DNA of 5,290 nucleotides from Chlamydiota bacterium (lineage in GTDB: Bacteria; Chlamydiota; Chlamydiia; Chlamydiales; Rhabdochlamydiaceae). Location: the NCBI GenBank assembly GCA_011065235.1, contig JAAKFB010000139.1, positions 1-5,290 on the forward strand. Direction: 5' to 3'. A program made the position numbers and the translations under genes. Shown in pieces: positions 1 to 4,144 of the stretch. Position 1 is the stretch's first letter, and the number at the start of each line of letters is the position of its first letter. Under the pieces are notes generated by a model. The model had not been told where the DNA came from. It ran no database searches and saw nothing but the letters and a program-made list of their open reading frames with translations.

Positions 1-2197
1 CAGCAGGGTAGAAGTTTCTCGAAAGACCAATATTGGGATCAAAAAAGTGGATGACACGGTGCTCCGGATCAATACGTAAGTAGCAGCGGTGCGCTCCTTC
101 AGCATAGAATAGACGGATGACAAGAACGCCGTTGCTAGCTCTTAGTCTCGCAGGTAGATCTCTAGCAAACATCTGTTCGATAAAGTCGCGCGCGTTCTGA
201 GCAATGAAAAGAGGTTCAGGTTCTCTATATCCCCTCCGACGTTGTCTTGCTCCTTCTAATGCCGTGAAATCAGTGAGCTGGAAGGGCGCAGGATCCCGAA
301 CAATCGCGTATTCAGCCTGATTGAGTCTGTCTTCGGGAAGGAGGGCGACTAGGGGGAGGAGAGCTTCTGAGGGAAGTGTAGGATTGCGCTGCTCGTGTAG
401 AGCAAGGCGTGTTGATACTGCATAACAAACGCCACTGCCAAGGGCATCGCTATCATTGTGGATGCCTTGAATGAGGTCTTTTTGGATGGGGAAGCCCCAT
501 GTCTCGTGCCATCTTAGAGCGCCACGCACACCATCTCCACGGATTCTGGTGAATGTGCCTAGAGTGCGGTACATGCTCGCCGGAGAAAGTGGGCGAAGGA
601 GAGGGGGCTGAAAACCCTCAAATGGAGGTGCACGGCCGTGCTCGATCTCTTGAAGAAGGGCTACAAAGGCAGGCCTTGCGATCATCCTGCCCGCATTCTC
701 TGCGGTCCATCTATTGATCAATCGAGAAATTCTAAACTGATACAGGGTGATGATCTCCCTTTGAAAGTCTGGATGTGCTGCCAATTTGGGGTGGGCGTGT
801 AGATGCATTTCAAGGGCTGTAGAGCACCTTGCCAAGAGAGATTGAAATTGTTCCTTGCGACGTGCATGAGAGTCGATCATGGGGAGGAGATAGGGGGCAA
901 GAGCTGGGTTGCCGCCGGCATCTCTTAAGCGCTCTTCGAGACCGATGCGTTTTAGGAAAAGTTGCGCGCTATTTTCTGCCGCTCGTTCGTGCGGGAGCAT
1001 CTGTAAAAAGAGGTCCGGGGCGCTGAGCCGCACGCGTAGTCGTGCTCTGCGAGGCACCTTTGATCCTCCTAGACGCCTTGTATCAAGACCTAAAGCTTCA
1101 AAAACCTGGTTTTCAGTTTTTGAGCCCTGAAAGAGATTGGGGCGGCGCAGTTCATTTAAGACTAATGCGCGCTCTATCGTTTGAGCAAAGTCAGTCTCAA
1201 CACGAGCAGCTTCTAGCTCCTGCAGAACGATGCGAAGTCTTGGGAATTTAAATAAAATGGATCGGCGAACGGCTCTAAGCTCTCCACGAAACAGTCTGTC
1301 GCGCACCTGCACCATCAGTTGTTCGTACTCATGTCTTAAAACTCCTAAGCGACTACCTTGGCGCCTTGCCGGAGCTCGGCGGGGAACTGCTCTAGCAACA
1401 ATGTGAGCCATTGCCTCTATAGAGATCACACGGCGGTTATTCACGACATCCGGATGAAAGTTGTCAGGATTGTCAAAGATTCGATGCGTAGCCTCATCGC
1501 CAATCTGAGACACCAGATGCATAGAGAGAGATGTGATGGCATTGTAGTTGTAGCCCTGAATAACGAGACGTTGCGTCTGCTGAATGATCCTGTGTTGCTG
1601 ATCAGCGTTCTCGGGAATAGGGATGCTATTTACAGCTGCAAAGTGTGCAATGATGCTCTCGGATTGGACCAGTGCGTCCAATGAAGATAGCGCTAGGTCA
1701 CGTGAGACGCCTTGATCTGTTAAAATGTGTAAGATAGCCCGCTCGGGGTGCTCGCGAATAAGGTGGAGCATCCCCGGCATGAGGGCATCAGCCTGAGGAG
1801 CCGCTGATAGAAGGCGAGGGGCAGATCTTGCAACGGGAGCTTGAGGAGGGCGAGCAGGGGAGAGGGGAGAGAGCCTCGATTCGGCCACCATACGAGCTTG
1901 AGCCGTTAGGGTGTAGATTTCATAGGTAACGTCATGGGAGACAGAAAATAAGAGGAGCTGGGCCCCAATGAGGGTTAAGGGGAGAAAGAGGGTAAAGGAT
2001 AGAAAGGCTAGAATCCCTCGGGCAACCACATTAATCCGGTCCTGCAAGACAAAAAGGGGGTTCTCTTTGGTAAGAATGACATCAACAGTGCGGCCGCAGC
2101 CCCAGCGCAAGGGTTTTAAGAGAACCTTTGAGATGTCCTCAAATACGTCGCCTGAGTGGTCCGTTCGATGAAACTCTGTAGTTAATATTTCAAACAT
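1..2197 (-). CDS. Putative membrane-associated YopT-type (peptidase C58) cysteine protease, probable secreted effector; 3' end outside window
   Basis: An uninterrupted frame of 732 codons runs off the left edge. The C-terminal part carries all three blocks of peptidase family C58. These are GSGVCYAVS with Cys591, EGAHRCYLRID with His703, and HFFDPNIG with Asp720. The Cys-His and His-Asp spacings (112 and 17 residues) are close to those of YopT (C139/H258/D274) and AvrPphB (C98/H212/D227). Family members are papain-like proteases; YopT cleaves prenylated Rho GTPases next to the lipidated cysteine and AvrPphB cleaves plant kinases. The substrate here is unknown. Residues about 61-84 form a strongly hydrophobic segment containing FLPLTLIG. 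A Pro/Arg/Ala-rich linker follows at about 105-130, then about 450 residues rich in Arg, Leu and Glu that I do not recognise. The start is the ATG at 2197: an in-frame TAA lies at 2227-2225, with a weak GAGAAG ribosome site just before it. The gene is much longer than YopT (322 aa). No convincing promoter was found. The protease call is firm; the effector role is inferred. Confidence 0.85.
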   Translation of the reverse strand, partial: MFEILTTEFHRTDHSGDVFEDISKVLLKPLRWGCGRTVDVILTKENPLFVLQDRINVVARGILAFLSFTLFLPLTLIGAQLLLFSVSHDVTYEIYTLTAQARMVAESRLSPLSPARPPQAPVARSAPRLLSAAPQADALMPGMLHLIREHPERAILHILTDQGVSRDLALSSLDALVQSESIIAHFAAVNSIPIPENADQQHRIIQQTQRLVIQGYNYNAITSLSMHLVSQIGDEATHRIFDNPDNFHPDVVNNRRVISIEAMAHIVARAVPRRAPARRQGSRLGVLRHEYEQLMVQVRDRLFRGELRAVRRSILFKFPRLRIVLQELEAARVETDFAQTIERALVLNELRRPNLFQGSKTENQVFEALGLDTRRLGGSKVPRRARLRVRLSAPDLFLQMLPHERAAENSAQLFLKRIGLEERLRDAGGNPALAPYLLPMIDSHARRKEQFQSLLARCSTALEMHLHAHPKLAAHPDFQREIITLYQFRISRLINRWTAENAGRMIARPAFVALLQEIEHGRAPPFEGFQPPLLRPLSPASMYRTLGTFTRIRGDGVRGALRWHETWGFPIQKDLIQGIHNDSDALGSGVCYAVSTRLALHEQRNPTLPSEALLPLVALLPEDRLNQAEYAIVRDPAPFQLTDFTALEGARQRRRGYREPEPLFIAQNARDFIEQMFARDLPARLRASNGVLVIRLFYAEGAHRCYLRIDPEHRVIHFFDPNIGLSRNFYPA

Positions 2198-2316
2198 AAA
2201 TCTTCTCGTTTTCTTAGTAATAGTTTACTCGTTTTGAACGAAAAATTCTATATCTAAATAACTGTCGTTGAGATAGTTAGTTGCAAAAAATTTAATTTCC
2301 GGGAGGCGTGGAGGGG

Positions 2317-2348
2317 AGGCCTTTCACCTTCAAAGGCTTGTGATTTTT
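2317..2348 (+). terminator. Possible intrinsic terminator-like hairpin with T tract
   Basis: AGGCCTTT (2317-2324) pairs with AAAGGCTT (2332-2339) across a 7-base loop, with one G-T pair. A run of five T follows at 2344-2348 after a 4-base gap. Read on the plus strand it looks like a weak rho-independent terminator. No plus-strand gene ends here, so it could only stop antisense or read-through transcripts. It may instead be the alternative fold of the next hairpin, with which it shares bases 2337-2339. Confidence 0.25.
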
Positions 2349-2386
2349 CGACAGGCTTAAATTAAGTCGACGAAAAATATCGCAAG
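2337..2386. repeat. Long imperfect inverted repeat (14-bp stem, 20-nt loop)
   Basis: CTTGTGATTTTTCG (2337-2350) pairs with CGAAAAAT (2371-2378) and then CGCAAG (2381-2386), with a 2-base bulge and one G-T pair. The loop contains a second palindrome, CTTAAATTAAG (2356-2366). An alternative inner pairing TCGAC/GTCGA (2348-2352 with 2366-2370) also exists. It lies upstream of the predicted rightward promoter, so it is more likely a protein-binding site or a remnant of a small inverted-repeat element than part of that gene's leader. Confidence 0.4.
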
Positions 2387-2486
2387 GCTCAAAGAATTAA
2401 TAACTTGAAGAAATCGGCTCTAAAAACGTATAAAATCGAGGTAATGGAACAGTCAATGTGTTCTTGCGGGAATAGTTGAATCTATG

Positions 2487-2515
2487 TTGAAAATTAACTA
2501 ATTGTTAGGTATAAT
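2487..2515 (+). promoter_or_regulatory. Predicted sigma-70-type promoter for the tail-anchored orphan gene
   Basis: TTGAAA (2487-2492) and a perfect TATAAT (2510-2515) are separated by exactly 17 bases. Transcription would start near 2522, giving a leader of about 40 bases with a GAGG ribosome site at 2553-2556, six bases before the ATG at 2562. The spacer contains a small palindrome CTAAttgTTAG (2498-2508) that could be an operator. A second TATAAT at 2543-2548 sits too close to the start codon to leave a ribosome site. Confidence 0.65.
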
Positions 2516-2561
2516 TATTTGTAAAATCTATTATATTTGAATTATAATATTCGAGGTATTT

Positions 2562-3209
2562 ATGGGGAGTGTTGCTAGGTATGATGTCGGGAGTGAAATC
2601 TTGAGGGATCTTCACTTGCAGCCTGAGATGGCTGGCTTATTGGGTGAGACTGATTTAGTGACAGTTAATCTGCGTGATCATATTGATGGGGGATTTGATG
2701 GAGAAATCGGGTGTTTTGGGGATTGGGGGAGGTTTAGGCATATTAGGATCAGAAAAATGTCTCCAGAGTTGCAAAGGGGCACTTTGATTTTTGAGCTCAC
2801 CAATCAAGCAAGCGAAGCGCGGTTTGCCAGAATAGCTGTTGAACTTAGATGGGGAAGCTTCAAAACCGCTGAAGCCTATGCAAGAGCCAATGAAGAAGTG
2901 GAATTTCAAGGTGTAATACGCACCTTAGAAATAGTAAGGAAAATAAACCATCGATTAGGAACTAAATGGGTTGATGTAGGATTTTCCAATATTCCTGCAA
3001 AAGTTATTGAGGAAGGGGACTTTGAAACTTATTACAGGTGTCATTTGTGGGAAGTTCACAAAAACGTCTATCGTAAAGAATGGCATAAAAAAATGGGAGT
3101 TCCTCTAGATGATTCAAGCAATAAGCAAATGCTATTCATAGCGATGAGTATGATCTTTGTTGCGATTAGTTTTTGGAAATTTTCGTCTTTTCTGGCAAGG
3201 AAGCCATGA
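2562..3209 (+). CDS. Hypothetical C-terminally tail-anchored protein, candidate effector
   Basis: This 215-residue protein belongs to no family I can name. The start is well supported by the GAGG ribosome site six bases upstream and the consensus promoter at 2487-2515. There is no N-terminal signal peptide. Residues about 30-75 look like mixed beta structure with several Gly and Asp. Residues 73-135 look helical: LIFELTN, then a run with AEAYARANEEVEFQGV. This arrangement reminds me of uncharacterised effector-like proteins of chlamydiae and plant pathogens, but that is a memory of a pattern and not a database match. Residues 189-206 (MLFIAMSMIFVAISFWKF) form the only membrane segment, followed by a short tail ending in ARKP. 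A single segment at the extreme C-terminus with a basic tail is the layout of tail-anchored proteins. The 3' end overlaps the convergent gene's 3' end by 78 bases. Function unknown. Confidence 0.75.
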   Translation: MGSVARYDVGSEILRDLHLQPEMAGLLGETDLVTVNLRDHIDGGFDGEIGCFGDWGRFRHIRIRKMSPELQRGTLIFELTNQASEARFARIAVELRWGSFKTAEAYARANEEVEFQGVIRTLEIVRKINHRLGTKWVDVGFSNIPAKVIEEGDFETYYRCHLWEVHKNVYRKEWHKKMGVPLDDSSNKQMLFIAMSMIFVAISFWKFSSFLARKP

Positions 3210-3836
3210 TTCAGCCTCTGCTTTTCCATCAGGGTGCATTTGAGTTGTCGATAAACAAGTAGATACAAATGCTTTACGGAATTTTCCAGAAACAACCTCT
3301 GCGGTTCCAAGTTGACCATACCCATGACCTGTAAAATGATGTGTTGTACTTCTGTGGAGACTTAGGTAAAAATCAAAGGTTGGATGTGCGTGAGGGTGGG
3401 TGTCTAATTGAGCAGCAGCTAAACTTAATGCAGCAAGCGCGCTTGATCTAAATCCAGGTTCGGCACGTGGCCCTTTATCATAGGCATCTTGTCCCCGATC
3501 ATGATCTTTATAATCGATGAATAGTCTCCAGTTATTCGGGCCTAAGCCTAAAAGAATAGATGAAGGTCTTGTGACGCGAAATGCAGTATTCCGCACTCTC
3601 TCTACCTCAATCACCTCGAATCGTACAGGCCTACCAACTAGGGCAATAGCCGCCTGAGCCACAGCCGCCGGAACCATAGCATTAACTGAGGCTGCCACAC
3701 CAACACCAGCACCAACACCAGCACCCGTGTCAACGTACACTCTATCAGCAGAATCCCTACCTCCACCTCCTGGTGGAGAGGGAGTTCTTGTTGGAGATTC
3801 ACTACCACTTCCGAATAACTCACGAATCGTAGACAT
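3132..3836 (-). CDS. Hypothetical protein with Ser/Pro/Gly-rich N-terminus, possibly 3'-truncated; weak Fic/Fido-like N-half
   Basis: The frame has 234 codons from the ATG at 3836. A GCGGA motif lies about 9 bases upstream as a poor ribosome site. Residues 1-30 are rich in Ser, Thr, Pro and Gly, as is common in type III secretion signals. Residues 38-47 are a Gly-Ala/Gly-Val repeat leading into a small-residue hydrophobic stretch to about 67. Residues about 100-200 look like a folded domain with FIDYKDHDRG, GFRSSALAALSLAAAQL, FDFYLSLHRSTTHHFTG and SGKFRKAFVS. The order of an LHR helix followed by GKFR and a strand resembles the opening of Fic/Fido proteins, but the catalytic HPFxxGNGR block is absent. 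The last 26 codons are antisense to the membrane segment of the convergent gene and encode a basic, unstructured tail, so the original 3' end may have been lost. It could instead be intact and unrelated to Fic. Function not established. Confidence 0.6.
   Translation of the reverse strand: MSTIRELFGSGSESPTRTPSPPGGGGRDSADRVYVDTGAGVGAGVGVAASVNAMVPAAVAQAAIALVGRPVRFEVIEVERVRNTAFRVTRPSSILLGLGPNNWRLFIDYKDHDRGQDAYDKGPRAEPGFRSSALAALSLAAAQLDTHPHAHPTFDFYLSLHRSTTHHFTGHGYGQLGTAEVVSGKFRKAFVSTCLSTTQMHPDGKAEAESWLPCQKRRKFPKTNRNKDHTHRYE
3697..3726. repeat. Five-copy hexanucleotide tandem repeat inside the coding region
   Basis: Five consecutive units of RCACCA (the last ending in C) occupy these 30 bases, with alternating A and G in the first position. 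On the minus strand they encode the dipeptide repeat GAGVGAGVGV. The unit length is a multiple of three, so copy-number change would lengthen or shorten the linker without shifting the frame. Confidence 0.75.
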
Positions 3837-3889
3837 ATTAAAATTCCGCTTTCACATTAAACTAACAAATATCTATTACTTATGTATTC

Positions 3890-3898
3890 ATTGTACCA
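3890..3898 (-). promoter_or_regulatory. Possible extended -10 element for the minus-strand orphan
   Basis: On the minus strand TGGTACAAT is an extended -10 (TGnTACAAT) that would start transcription near 3883, about 46 bases before the ATG at 3836. The region 17 bases upstream is pure AT without a good -35, which extended -10 promoters can tolerate. In such an AT-rich stretch a chance match is likely. Confidence 0.3.
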
Positions 3899-3901
3899 TT
3901 T

Positions 3902-3930
3902 AATTATTTAATTATATATAATAAATAATT
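3902..3930. repeat. 29-bp AT-only near-perfect palindrome
   Basis: AATTATTTA (3902-3910) is the exact reverse complement of TAAATAATT (3922-3930). The interior TTATATATAA (3912-3921) is itself palindromic, leaving only one unpaired A. It lies about 20 bases left of the transposase remnant's apparent upstream region. It may be a preferred IS target, a divergent promoter core (TATAAT at 3917-3922 on plus) or simply low-complexity DNA. Confidence 0.45.
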
Positions 3931-3949
3931 TAATTGTAAGCGTTTTTTA

Positions 3950-4135
3950 GAAATGTCACCTTTGGTACCAAAAAGGTTGGAACTAAAGGAGGTAACAACA
4001 ATAGAAAGGTGTATCACTATGACACATAAAGAGTTAGAGCGATTTGAGGTCAGCAAAGAGGCACATGAAAAACGACTCAAAATGGCACAGGCTGCTAAAA
4101 ACGTTGAGTCTATACAGAGCAGTAACTACCCATCA
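3950..4135 (+). mobile_element. Left-end fragment of an ISNCY-like insertion sequence
   Basis: This stretch looks like the start of an insertion sequence. A non-coding leader with a perfect 12-bp palindrome TTTGGTACCAAA (3961-3972) and a strong GGAGG (3988-3992) runs into the first codons of a transposase. The rest of the element is absent: within about 110 bases of the transposase start the sequence reaches the 3' end of the Sel1-repeat gene. The exact ends are uncertain, and I could not identify a matching right terminal repeat. Confidence 0.45.
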
Positions 4136-4144
4136 TTACATTAA
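4019..4144 (+). pseudogene. Remnant of ISNCY-family transposase (N-terminal helix-turn-helix only)
   Basis: The ATG at 4019 follows AAAGG and opens MTHKELERFEV, then EKRLKMAQAA. This matches the usual beginning of ISNCY-like transposases (a short helix, then a helix-turn-helix reading roughly KRLxxxQAAxxLxLSYRQ). After AAK the zero frame degenerates and stops at 4142-4144. In the +1 frame from about 4100 the codons read TLSLYRAVT, close to the expected LSYRQ helix, so a one-base frameshift is likely. Nothing of the catalytic domain remains, so it cannot encode an active transposase. An ATG at 3953 is in frame but lies in the leader and is probably not used. Family assignment is from the N-terminal pattern only. 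Confidence 0.6.

Larger units (their letters stand above)
2198..2561. other. Divergent intergenic region between the C58 protease gene and the tail-anchored orphan
   Basis: This 364-base gap lies between two divergent start codons and shows no credible coding frame. It contains a short palindrome TCGTTttgAACGA (2229-2241), a G-rich purine stretch (2301-2320), two overlapping hairpins (2317-2386) and a strong rightward promoter (2487-2515). The octamer CTCGTTTT occurs twice (2205-2212 and 2228-2235), directly before the protease start, and could be a regulator site. I see no convincing -35/-10 pair for the leftward gene. Confidence 0.6.

Noticed and set aside
829..1251. Three short plus-strand frames (829-1026, 909-1130, 1042-1251)
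   Set aside because: They lie antisense to the uninterrupted C58 protease frame, are Arg/Ser-rich without domain character, overlap one another and lack ribosome sites.
1358..1684. 108-codon plus-strand frame
   Set aside because: It is antisense to the middle of the protease gene. The minus frame is continuous over 732 codons and carries a recognisable catalytic domain, so this one is a shadow.
2543..2548. TATAAT at 2543-2548 as the promoter of the orphan gene
   Set aside because: It would start transcription near 2555, inside the ribosome site and only about 7 bases before the ATG. The 2487-2515 pair has proper spacing and leaves a normal leader.
2655..3325. Minus-strand frames 2655-2909 and 3068-3325
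   Set aside because: Both are largely antisense to the plus-strand orphan or in a different frame from the 3132-3836 gene. I checked them for a missing Fic catalytic motif and found none.
3638..3823. 61-codon minus frame rich in Leu and Val
   Set aside because: It is an alternative frame of the Gly-Val hexamer repeat and its flanks; the hydrophobic look comes from the repeat read out of phase.
3953..3955. ATG 3953 as the start of the transposase fragment
   Set aside because: The residues before MTHKELERF do not resemble the family, and a ribosome site precedes the ATG at 4019, so the upstream part is leader DNA.
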